Both the position numbers and the translations under genes were made by a program. DNA of 64,000 bases, from positions 2,478,001 to 2,542,000 of the forward strand of contig NZ_CP097149.1 in assembly GCF_023370075.1 (NCBI RefSeq), given 5' to 3'. The DNA comes from Deinococcus sp. QL22 (lineage in GTDB: Bacteria > Deinococcota > Deinococci > Deinococcales > Deinococcaceae). The notes beneath the pieces are model-generated. The model was given only the letters and a program-made list of their open reading frames with translations, was not told the DNA's origin and did not search any database. Shown piece by piece: positions 1-9,036 of the stretch (positions within the stretch are counted from its first letter, which is position 1; each line of letters begins with the position of its first letter).

Positions 1-139
1 TCTGGCGCGTACCTGTGTGTATGCCCTCAGCATCACGCACTGGAGCGGCAAGGAAAACTGGCAACCTGCCGCCGCCCAAACCGACGAGTGGCCCGATCTG
101 TCATCGGAGTTGGCCCGCCTGAATCCGGCACAGGACTGA
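1..139 (+). CDS. C-terminal tail of an unidentified protein (partial)
   Basis: An open frame enters from the left edge and ends at TGA 137-139, giving about 45 residues rich in Trp, Ala and Asp and ending LARLNPAQD. No domain can be recognised from so little sequence. It lies on the same strand as lysJ, 119 bases upstream of it. The frame could be chance, because only its end is visible, but codon use is GC-rich like the neighbours. Confidence 0.45.
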   Translation, partial: LARTCVYALSITHWSGKENWQPAAAQTDEWPDLSSELARLNPAQD

Positions 140-247
140 CGGACAGAGCACTGGCCGACCCAGCACTGCCCGGCTTAAGCCTAAACTTTGTCCACTCTTT
201 GCCCAGCATCCGTCCTACACTGAACGACAAGAAGAGCAGGAACCTTC

Positions 248-256
248 AAGGAGGTC
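248..256 (+). promoter_or_regulatory. strong Shine-Dalgarno site of lysJ
   Basis: AAGGAGGTC lies just before ATG 259 at usual spacing. It decides the start against the in-frame ATG at 88, which would add 57 residues not expected in this family. Confidence 0.8.
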
Positions 257-258
257 TC

Positions 259-1608
259 ATGACCGTACAAGACCCTATTCAGACTGAACAGACCGCAACC
301 AACGCTGCCCCGTCTCACTGGCTCAGCGCCGAAAATCGGCACGATAGCGGCGTATATAACAAGCATCAGGTCGTGATGGTACGCGGTAAAGGCTCTAACG
401 TCTGGGATGAAAGTGGCCGTGAATATATCGACTGCGTGGGCGGCTACGGCGTCGCCACCATCGGCCACAGCCACCCCGACGTGGTCCAGGCCATCCGCGA
501 TCAGGCCGATACGCTGCTGGTGATGCCCCAGAGCCTGCCCAACGACAAGCGGGCCGAATTTCTGACCGAACTGGTGAGCGTGCTGCCCGAAGGCCTGGAC
601 CGTGTATTCCTGTGCAACAGCGGCACCGAGGCGATGGAAGCGGCCAAGAAGTTTGCTATTACCGCCACGGGCCGCCAGCACTTCGTGAGCATGAAACGCG
701 GCTTTAGCGGGCGCTCGCTGGGAGCCCTGGCCCTGACCTGGGAACCCAAGTACCGTGAGCCGTTTGGCGACGCCGTAGACAACAAAAACGTGTCGTTCGT
801 GACCTATGGCAACATCGAGGAACTGCGGGCGGCCATTACCGAAGACACCGCCGCCGTGATTCTGGAACCCGTGCAGGGAGAAGGCGGCGTGCGCCCCGCC
901 AACGCCGAGTTTATTCGTGCGGCACGCCAGATTACCCGTGAAAAGGGTGCGCTGCTGATCATGGACGAAATCCAGACCGGATTCTGCCGCACCGGAAAAA
1001 TGTTTGCCGTAGAACACTTCTGCGCCGAGTCCTGCCAGGACGCCGACGGCATTCGCTGCGGTTGTAACGTGGCCTCCGATTGTCTGGTCAAGCCTGACGG
1101 AATGACGCTGGCCAAAGCGATGGCAGGCGGCGTGCCCATCGGCGCGTTCGTCATGACCGGCGACGTGGCCGACAAGATGCCCAAGGGCGGACACGGCACC
1201 ACCTTTGGCGGCAATCCCCTGAGCATGGCCGCCGGAGTCGCTGCCATCCGCGCCATGAAGAACGAAGGCATGGCCGAGCAGGCCCGAGTGAAGGGCAACT
1301 ACTTCATGGAGAAACTGCGGGCCATCAAGTCCACCAAAATCCGTGAAGTGCGCGGCCTCGGCCTGATGATCGGCGTGGAACTTAAAGAGAAGAGTGCGCC
1401 CTACATCGACGCGCTGGAGCACCAGGAAGGCGTGTTGGCCCTGCAAGCGACGCCACTGGTCGTGCGGTTCCTGCCGCCTGTCGTCATCACCACCGAGCAG
1501 ATCGATAGTGTTGTCGCTGCCTTCGAGCGTGTGCTGAACAGTGTGAATCCCCGTGCAGAGCGTGTGGCGCAACTGGCGGAGCAGGCTGGGGAAAAGCAGA
1601 GCGAGTAG
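259..1608 (+). CDS. lysJ: LysJ-type [LysW]-aminoadipate semialdehyde / acetylornithine aminotransferase
   Basis: This is a class III PLP-dependent aminotransferase of about 449 residues. In Thermus/Deinococcus such enzymes transfer an amino group to LysW-bound aminoadipate semialdehyde (lysine synthesis) and often also act in arginine synthesis. The start is ATG 259, set by a strong AAGGAGG 8 bases upstream. Visible motifs are [10 protein letters not shown] (phosphate-binding region, about 120-129), [11 protein letters not shown] (PLP-ring Asp, about 236-246) and TLAKAMAGG with the Schiff-base lysine near 286. Unusually, a cysteine-rich segment of about 25 residues (254-279, five Cys) is inserted just before that lysine, where relatives have a short linker. 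The lysJ call rests on genus context; a general acetylornithine/4-aminobutyrate aminotransferase role is possible. Confidence 0.85.
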   Translation: MTVQDPIQTEQTATNAAPSHWLSAENRHDSGVYNKHQVVMVRGKGSNVWDESGREYIDCVGGYGVATIGHSHPDVVQAIRDQADTLLVMPQSLPNDKRAEFLTELVSVLPEGLDRVFLCNSGTEAMEAAKKFAITATGRQHFVSMKRGFSGRSLGALALTWEPKYREPFGDAVDNKNVSFVTYGNIEELRAAITEDTAAVILEPVQGEGGVRPANAEFIRAARQITREKGALLIMDEIQTGFCRTGKMFAVEHFCAESCQDADGIRCGCNVASDCLVKPDGMTLAKAMAGGVPIGAFVMTGDVADKMPKGGHGTTFGGNPLSMAAGVAAIRAMKNEGMAEQARVKGNYFMEKLRAIKSTKIREVRGLGLMIGVELKEKSAPYIDALEHQEGVLALQATPLVVRFLPPVVITTEQIDSVVAAFERVLNSVNPRAERVAQLAEQAGEKQSE

Positions 1609-1670
1609 TCAACCCTCGTCCTCCTCTTTCCTGCAGACTCGCAGAGCTGCGGAGCAGAGCTTTCCAAGTA

Positions 1671-1722
1671 TGAGGGGGGCGTTGCACCAACAGGGGGGGA
1701 TTCACCTTCCAACCCCAACTTC
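1671..1722. repeat. dispersed intergenic repeat, core-only copy
   Basis: The stretch GGGGGGCGTTGCACCAACAG with a following TTCACCTTCC tail matches the core of the repeats near 14.9, 26.6 and 45.9 kb (G-run, GTTGC...CAAC, GGGGGG, TTCACCT). It lies between lysJ and the MATE gene. The flanking heptamer arms are missing here, so it looks like a decayed or partial copy. Confidence 0.6.
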
Positions 1723-1849
1723 CACACAGGACAGCCCGCCCCCCGGCCCGCTGTCCTGCATCCTTTTTGCTCCCTTCATACCTGTTACCCGCCGGGTTCA
1801 CGTCTGCCTGCCCCGCCAAAGTGCTGATGCTGATCAGGCCCCAAGCGTG

Positions 1850-1855
1850 TAGCGT
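1850..1855 (+). promoter_or_regulatory. -10 box (TAGCGT) of a probably leaderless MATE gene
   Basis: TAGCGT fits the TANNNT -10 pattern and ends 7 bases before ATG 1863, so transcription would start at or next to the start codon. No Shine-Dalgarno is visible. No convincing -35 was found. Confidence 0.45.
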
Positions 1856-1862
1856 GAATGCT

Positions 1863-3290
<1,428 letters not shown>

Positions 3291-3309
3291 TTGGGGGATC
3301 TAAGGCGTG

Positions 3310-3665
3310 GATTGGAGGCAGTGGGAAGCGCGTGGGAGCGGTGGACAATCTCGACCGTAGAGCCGGTCTTCGTCCTGATCCAGCCTTTCTACTTGCCCTT
3401 ATAGCCTCCATCGACAAACACGGGCAGCTTCAGTTACGGCTGCTCGTGATGCATCTCTTCGATGCATCTCTTCACGGAGTCGCAGTCCCCCTCACGATTA
3501 CTCAGGTTGGCCGGCAAGACGTTGACGGCGAGTCACAGACTCAAGGTCTCTAGGATCAAGTGGTGCTTGCGTCCAGTGATCTTTTTGCCGCCATTGTAGC
3601 CTCTGCCCCATTTTTCAAGAGGTCTTCACGCTTCGAGCATTGATCCTCGCGACAGGGGCACGCCG
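3310..3665 (-). pseudogene. remnant of an IS5-family transposase
   Basis: Reading the minus strand in shifting frames gives ARINARSVKTS, then GRGYNGGKKITGRKHHLIL, then LPANLSNREGD, then VFVDGGYKGK and GSTVEIVHR. These match in order the DSRSVKTS, GYDGGKKVNGRKHHLIV, LPAKITDREG and FADGG blocks of the IS5-type transposase at 18.7-19.6 kb. Stop codons and at least one frameshift interrupt it, and the N-terminal part and the C-terminal YREK-type region are not seen. It fills most of the gap between the MATE gene and the NDUFA9-like gene. It is a dead fragment, distinct in sequence from the other IS5 copy. Confidence 0.8.
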
Positions 3666-3825
3666 AGCGCAAGAGGGATGCACTCATACAGCCCCTCTTC
3701 CTGCGGCGACATGGACGAGAGGCTTGCTCATGCGAGTCCGTTGACGACGATGGAGCCGCAATCAGTGCTGTCTCAGGTTGTGGTGGAATAGAGCACAGTC
3801 CGTATCAGTTGGCTTCCCCTCTGTT

Positions 3826-3850
3826 CTTAGACTCTTGACCCTTTGACGCC
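3826..3850. repeat. GTCTAAG-type heptamer repeat overlapping a gene end
   Basis: On the minus strand this is a run of related units (GTCAAAGG, GTCAAGAG, TCTAAGAA). It matches the arms of the composite repeats near 26.5 and 45.9 kb. It contains the last five or so codons and the stop of the NDUFA9-like gene, so that protein's C-terminus is encoded by repeat sequence. Confidence 0.6.
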
Positions 3851-4759
3851 TTCCCCCGCCGCCCCAGACGCCTTACCCACCGCTTGCCGCACAATGTCGG
3901 GCAAATAGTCGGGCAGCCTCAGCATGGGCAGGCTGAAGGTGCTGCGGGCGGGTTCGTTGGGCGCGGTGTTACCTTCCTTCAGCATGGCGTACTGGTCGGC
4001 GGTAATAGGCGGCTTGGGCAAAATTTGCATGGCAGGCACGGCCAGATTCATCAGGGCCAGCGGCACGGCCACAATGGGTTTCTTTTTGCCCAGCGCGGCC
4101 AGTTCCAGTTCCAGCAGGGCCCGAAAGGTGAATTCGTCGGGGCCGGTGAGGGCGTAAGTCTGGCCCACGCTGGCGGGCAGTTCCAGCGCTCCCACGAAGG
4201 CCCGCGACACATCCTGCACACTCACCGGGCGGAAGGGGAATTGCCCGTTGCCGATCTGCGGCACGATAGGCGCGGTGCTGACGAGTTCGCGCAAGACCCG
4301 GCCAAAAAAGTCGTCACCGACGCCAAAAATCAGGCTGGGCTGAAAAATGGTGAAGGCCGTACCGCTGGCCCTGACCAATGCCTCGGCGCGCGCTTTGGAA
4401 GTGCTGTAGCGGCTGTCGCTGTTGTCGCGTGCACCAAGGGCGCTCATATGCACGTAGCGTGCGCCCCGTGGCAGGGCGGCCAGGACGTTGCGCGTACCTT
4501 CCACATGCACCCGCTCAAAGGTTTGCGTGCCCTGCTGCGTAATGATGCCCACCAGATGAATGATGGCGTCTGGGTTGGCCTGCCCAACGGCCCGCAACAC
4601 GCTGCCGGGGTCGGTCACGTCCAGTGTCAGGCCCACCGCGCCCCCACTGCCCGCCGCGCCGCTGCGGCTGCCCGCAAACACCTCGTGGCCCCGGTCTTGC
4701 AATTCCCGCACCACTGCTTTGCCTACAAATCCTGTTGCACCTGTGACCAGTACCCTCAT
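3827..4759 (-). CDS. NAD(P)-binding Rossmann protein, NDUFA9/NmrA-like (extended SDR)
   Basis: This protein of about 310 residues opens with the dinucleotide-binding motif [13 protein letters not shown] (residues 5-17), followed by HLVGI and an atypical SDR active-site area with YSTSKARAE. It resembles the atypical SDRs related to the complex I accessory subunit NDUFA9, which bind NADPH but often lack a known reaction. It starts at ATG 4759 with GGAGG upstream, and its first four bases overlap the stop of the CarH-like regulator (ATGA), so the two are almost certainly co-transcribed and coupled. The final residues (KGSRV) come from an intergenic-type repeat. Function is unknown; control by the upstream light/B12-type regulator is an inference. 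Confidence 0.8.
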   Translation of the reverse strand: MRVLVTGATGFVGKAVVRELQDRGHEVFAGSRSGAAGSGGAVGLTLDVTDPGSVLRAVGQANPDAIIHLVGIITQQGTQTFERVHVEGTRNVLAALPRGARYVHMSALGARDNSDSRYSTSKARAEALVRASGTAFTIFQPSLIFGVGDDFFGRVLRELVSTAPIVPQIGNGQFPFRPVSVQDVSRAFVGALELPASVGQTYALTGPDEFTFRALLELELAALGKKKPIVAVPLALMNLAVPAMQILPKPPITADQYAMLKEGNTAPNEPARSTFSLPMLRLPDYLPDIVRQAVGKASGAAGEGVKGSRV

Positions 4760-5808
4760 GCTTTTTCCTCCGTCGTGTTGGTCTGGATGGGTTGTGCAGC
4801 CGCTTGCTGGGCCGCAGGCGTGGATGACTTGGATATCGTGCCCGACTTGGACACTGTGCCAGACAGCCGCGCCAGAATGATCTGCGTGGCCTGCGCCGCA
4901 TCTGGCCCAGCATAGATGCCGCCCAGTGTCTCTGCCAATTCGGGACGGGCGTTGAGTAGGCCGCCGCCCAAAAACAGGGGCAACGCCAGATCGTTCAGGT
5001 CGGGCCACTGGCCCCGCGTGGCGTCCAATGCCCAGTCGCCGTTCATGGCCAGCAATACGCCCTGTGCTCCCACCTGCCGCGCAAAAATAGCCAGGTCGCC
5101 CAGCGGTGTGTTGGCCCCCAAGTACGTGACCCGCACCCCCCGGCGGCGCAGTACCAGCACCAGCATCATCAGCCCGATTTCGTGCTGCTCGCCGGGAGCG
5201 CACGCAGCCACCAGCAGCGGCCCAGTGGTGCTTTCTCCCTCCGAGTCCAGCAGCGCCGTAATGCGGGAACGCAGGAAGGCGCTGGCGTGGTGCTCGTGGG
5301 CAATCGTGATTTCGCCGCGTGCCCACAGGTCGCCCACATTTACCAGCGCCGGGGCCATCACGCCCAGCAACACGTCCTCGACAGACAAATGCAGTTGCGC
5401 CTCGGCCAGAATACGGCTGGCCCCGGCCATGTCGGGTGTCATCAGGGCACGCAGCAGCGCCCCTGACCATGCCTCACCCGCCCGTTCGCGCTCGGCAGGA
5501 GACGTAGACGGGTTATCGGTGGGTTGGCCTTCTCCTGGCAAAAAGCCGCGTACCGTCAATTCGGCGGCACGGCCCGCAGGTACGCCATCGCGCAAAAAGG
5601 CCTGCATCACCTCGATGCGGGCCAGATCTTGGGGTGAATACAGGCGGTAGCCACTTTCGCTGCGGGCAGGCGACGGAAAGCCGTAGCGCCGCTCCCACTG
5701 CCGCAGCGTGACGGCCAACACCCCCGTGCGGGCAGAGACTTCGGACGCCGTGAACATGGCAGTCGAGTCCTGGTCCGGCGAATTCAATGGAGCGCCGGAA
5801 TCGTTCAT
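4756..5808 (-). CDS. CarH/LitR-like MerR regulator with cobalamin-binding photosensor domain
   Basis: The protein (about 350 residues) has an N-terminal MerR winged-helix domain (about 18-85: [35 protein letters not shown]), then a four-helix bundle and a Rossmann-type B12 domain. The bundle carries the adenosylcobalamin-capping Wx9EH motif (W162, E172, H173), and the B12 domain carries E207-x-H209-x-x-G212, the lower-ligand histidine motif of CarH. Known CarH proteins repress in the dark as B12-bound tetramers and release DNA in light. The start has AGGAGG upstream. It is translationally coupled to the NDUFA9-like gene. A tail of about 45 residues after the B12 domain (Ser/Thr/Ala-rich) looks disordered. 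Photosensing is inferred from motifs. Confidence 0.88.
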   Translation of the reverse strand: MNDSGAPLNSPDQDSTAMFTASEVSARTGVLAVTLRQWERRYGFPSPARSESGYRLYSPQDLARIEVMQAFLRDGVPAGRAAELTVRGFLPGEGQPTDNPSTSPAERERAGEAWSGALLRALMTPDMAGASRILAEAQLHLSVEDVLLGVMAPALVNVGDLWARGEITIAHEHHASAFLRSRITALLDSEGESTTGPLLVAACAPGEQHEIGLMMLVLVLRRRGVRVTYLGANTPLGDLAIFARQVGAQGVLLAMNGDWALDATRGQWPDLNDLALPLFLGGGLLNARPELAETLGGIYAGPDAAQATQIILARLSGTVSKSGTISKSSTPAAQQAAAQPIQTNTTEEKA

Positions 5809-5818
5809 CGCCTCCTAT

Positions 5819-5846
5819 CTTGACCGTTCTCGGGGCACTTGACCGT
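5819..5846. promoter_or_regulatory. two 9-bp direct repeats (CTTGACCGT) in front of the CarH-like gene
   Basis: CTTGACCGT occurs at 5819-5827 and again at 5838-5846, 19 bp start to start, directly upstream of the regulator's Shine-Dalgarno. Direct repeats are the operator type used by CarH, so this could be an autoregulatory site. No exact match to a published operator is claimed. Confidence 0.4.
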
Positions 5847-5915
5847 AAGCAATGCTGAGTTGATCATGAGGTCGATCTGACCAGTAAGGCAATTAAAGTG
5901 TTCTTCCGACGAGCG

Positions 5916-6296
5916 TTATTTATCGGTGCCGGGCAGCGGTTTGCTCCGCATGGGGCCGCCGTCTACGCCTCCGCTGCGGCTGGTACCGAGTCCGCCTTCT
6001 GCATCTCCGCCCAGATCGCTGTCGCCATCGTTGTTGGGCGTGCCCTGACGGTCTTCAAAGTCGCTCCCGCCCAGGCGTCCATCGTCGAAGCCGGGCTGAT
6101 CGTTGGCATTGCGGCTGTCGTCGTCTACATCGGCCCGCAGGATGCTTTCTACGGCCATCTTGTCTTGCAGAAGTTCGCCCGTCGTGCCTTCATCGACCAG
6201 TTCGCCGCGAGTCTCTGCAGACTGGCGGGCTTCTCTGGACATGTCGTCGGTCTGGGCATTCTGGGCGTTGGTGGAATCGTCGTCGCGCTGGGTCAT
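5916..6296 (-). CDS. small acidic, disordered protein of unknown function
   Basis: The 126-residue product is very hydrophilic, rich in Asp, Gly, Ser and Gln, with no hydrophobic core, no signal peptide and no recognised domain. Segments such as DVDDDSRNANDQPGFDDG suggest intrinsic disorder. The start at 6296 is supported by a TAGCCT -10 box ending 6 bases before the ATG, the leaderless arrangement seen at many genes here. The opposite strand also has an open frame (5898-6344), but its hydrophobic, low-complexity translation looks like a shadow of this gene. Proteins of this kind in desiccation-tolerant bacteria are sometimes stress-related; that is only a suggestion. Confidence 0.6.
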   Translation of the reverse strand: MTQRDDDSTNAQNAQTDDMSREARQSAETRGELVDEGTTGELLQDKMAVESILRADVDDDSRNANDQPGFDDGRLGGSDFEDRQGTPNNDGDSDLGGDAEGGLGTSRSGGVDGGPMRSKPLPGTDK

Positions 6297-6302
6297 GCGT
6301 GC

Positions 6303-6308
6303 AGGCTA
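6303..6308 (-). promoter_or_regulatory. -10 box TAGCCT of the acidic protein gene
   Basis: TAGCCT on the minus strand is separated from ATG 6296 by 6 bases. The same hexamer precedes the starts at 37630, 38637 and 50340 at nearly the same distance. Confidence 0.5.
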
Positions 6309-6655
6309 GTCCGGGCGAGTGGGCGGGCGCTGAGTGGGCCTTGATGAAATCTGAGGAGGTGGGCTGGCAACGTTCCTGTGAGCTTCAACAACTTTGCGGA
6401 AGAAGGGAGTCTAACGTTACCGTTCTCTCAGAGCGTGCGCTCACAAGATTCCGGTTCTTTCACGCTGTTGAGGCAGGCGTTCTCTGTGCCCGTGTGGGGA
6501 ATTTGGGCGGCTGCGAGCGAGCCGGTCAGGGAAGGAGAGTGCGACAAGGCGAATGCTGTGGTGCACGCCGTTTGCCGAAACTGGCCGCCCACTCTAAACA
6601 TGCTCTGCCCCTCGGCCTTATGACCGCCCTTTGCGCCCGTGTCAGGATAGGCACC
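6309..6655. other. intergenic stretch before the enoyl-CoA hydratase gene
   Basis: About 350 bases with no convincing gene. A short plus-strand frame (6378-6623, 81 codons) has no recognisable product or good start signal and was not called. The promoter of the hydratase gene is presumably here, but no clear -35/-10 pair was found. Confidence 0.4.
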
Positions 6656-7453
<798 letters not shown>

Positions 7454-7526
7454 GTTAACCTCACTAGGTTCAGCCTCAATAAATCAGCATTCAAGGTCTT
7501 GTCAGACCACTTGTGATGAAATGAGC

Positions 7527-7556
7527 GCCCGGTTCAGGCCGGGCCGTTTTCTTTTC
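7527..7556 (+). terminator. rho-independent terminator after the enoyl-CoA hydratase gene
   Basis: GCCCGG-TTCAGG-CCGGGC forms a 6-bp GC stem directly followed by CGTTTTCTTTT. Confidence 0.75.
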
Positions 7557-7626
7557 GACTCGTGTGCGACACGCTGTGGATTGGGTTGGCTGGGCAAGGG
7601 ATGAGTGCCAGCAGGGGAGAACAGAC

Positions 7627-8736
7627 ATGAACGACGATTCCAAATTGCCCATCCAGAGCGCTGCTCTTGAGGCAACATCAGAGCAATCTGAACCGGAACA
7701 GACCGAATCGGGCGCAGGCGACGCCAAATTTACCCTGAGTGTGTCGGGCGGCAAGGTGCAGGACGTGGAAGGCAAACAGCCGGGGCGGGTCGTCGAATAT
7801 TCCACGCCCCGTGTGAAGCTGATCGAGGAAGCGAATCAGGCCATCCGGCTCGACCTGGAGCCGTATCCCAGAGCGTTGGCCGCCTACAACGCCCTCCGCA
7901 GCGACCCAGAGGCGTTGGCGCACTGGGACATGGCGAATTACATCACCATGAGAAAGCTCGGTTACAACGATCACGGGCGCGTGCACGCCTTTATTACCGG
8001 GGCCGCCAGCCTCGCCATTACCGAACTGCTGCTGGACGCTGGCGTGAAGACCGACATTATGGAATCGGGGGTGGGCGACGCCGAAGACGTATTCCTGACC
8101 ATCATTTTGGGCACGATGCTGCACGATATCGGCAATCAGGTTCACCGGGTGGGCCACGAGGCGCACGGGGTGGCACTGGCCCTTCCGATTCTCGACCGCA
8201 TCATGGGGCCGCTGTACGCCGATCCGTTCAAGCGCACCAAGGTTCGGGCTTTTATTCTGGGGGCCATCAATTCCCACGACCTCAATCCGGCTCCGCTGAC
8301 CTTAGAGGGCGGCATCGTGGCTGTGGCCGACGGCACCGACATCACCAAAGGCCGGGGCCGCAAGGCGTTCAATCTGGGCAGCGTCGATATTCATTCCATC
8401 AGTGCGCTGGCCGTCGATCAGGTGGTCATCGAGCGGGGCCGCAATATGCCCGTCCTGATCAGCGTGACCATGAACAACTCCGGCGGTATTTTTCAGGTGG
8501 AAGAAGTCCTGGCCCCCAAAGTGATCCGCACGCCCATGCGCAAGTACGTAGAACTCCGCGCCACCACGCGCCCGCAGGGAGACGAGCAGATTTTATCGCG
8601 GGTACGGCTGGACGGCGACCACTTCGTGATGGATCTGGAAAGTGGCGAAACGGTGGCCGTAGAAGTGCAGGACAGCCAGAAGAAAATGCAGGACGCCGTA
8701 ACCCAGAATTTGGGAATGGGCGTGCAAAACCGCTGA
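7627..8736 (+). CDS. HD-domain phosphohydrolase
   Basis: The protein has about 369 residues. After an acidic, Gln/Glu-rich N-terminal tail (about 1-55) comes a metal-dependent HD domain with H120 (in DHGRVH), the paired H166-D167 (in TMLHDIGNQVHR), and the later H-rich GHEAHG and VAVADGTDITKG segments that complete a typical HD metal site. The last 90 residues (RATTRPQGDEQILSRVRL onward) form a separate, beta-rich-looking domain. HD proteins cleave phosphate esters, often of nucleotides or RNA; the substrate is not evident. GGGGAGAACAG precedes ATG 7627. It follows a terminator, so it is probably its own unit. Confidence 0.8.
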   Translation: MNDDSKLPIQSAALEATSEQSEPEQTESGAGDAKFTLSVSGGKVQDVEGKQPGRVVEYSTPRVKLIEEANQAIRLDLEPYPRALAAYNALRSDPEALAHWDMANYITMRKLGYNDHGRVHAFITGAASLAITELLLDAGVKTDIMESGVGDAEDVFLTIILGTMLHDIGNQVHRVGHEAHGVALALPILDRIMGPLYADPFKRTKVRAFILGAINSHDLNPAPLTLEGGIVAVADGTDITKGRGRKAFNLGSVDIHSISALAVDQVVIERGRNMPVLISVTMNNSGGIFQVEEVLAPKVIRTPMRKYVELRATTRPQGDEQILSRVRLDGDHFVMDLESGETVAVEVQDSQKKMQDAVTQNLGMGVQNR

Positions 8737-8999
8737 GACTCGGTCTCGTCTGCTGTTCCTAACAAGACTGGTCAAATTCTTGCTCAATACGCCCCGTCTC
8801 ATGGACTTGAGGGTTGAGAACATCGCCAAGGCTCTGTATTTTGGCGTGCGGCGGCCTCTCTTGCCTTTATCAGGCGTCTTCTTTATTTGGTGTACCTCAA
8901 GCCTCACTTCTATTCGGTGAGATTGATCGGCCCACCGATGATCATGGGCAGACGTTGTCCTTTAAAGGCCCGCTTGATCCCTTGCGGCCTCCGTTTCCT
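8737..8999. other. intergenic stretch, possible transposase N-terminus fragment
   Basis: An open stretch from about 8745 to 8925 reads LTRLVKFLLNTPRLMDL followed by RVENIAKALYFG, which has the feel of the N-terminus of an IS4-type transposase, but no catalytic motif follows and the frame ends at TGA. This is a weak resemblance only; otherwise the stretch holds nothing recognised. Confidence 0.25.
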
Positions 9000-9028
9000 C
9001 TGACACTTGCTCTACTGCGCCGTATACT
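9000..9028 (+). promoter_or_regulatory. promoter of the pseudokinase-PEGA gene (leaderless)
   Basis: -35 CTGACA (9000-9005), a 17-bp spacer and -10 TATACT (9023-9028), ending 8 bases before ATG 9037. Both boxes are one base off consensus, making this one of the clearest promoters in the window and implying a leaderless mRNA. Confidence 0.75.
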
Positions 9029-9036
9029 TGCCCACA

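Noticed and set aside
5898..6344. Plus-strand hydrophobic 148-codon frame opposite the acidic protein
   Set aside because: The minus strand has a -10 box at leaderless spacing and a plausible soluble product; the plus frame has no start signal.
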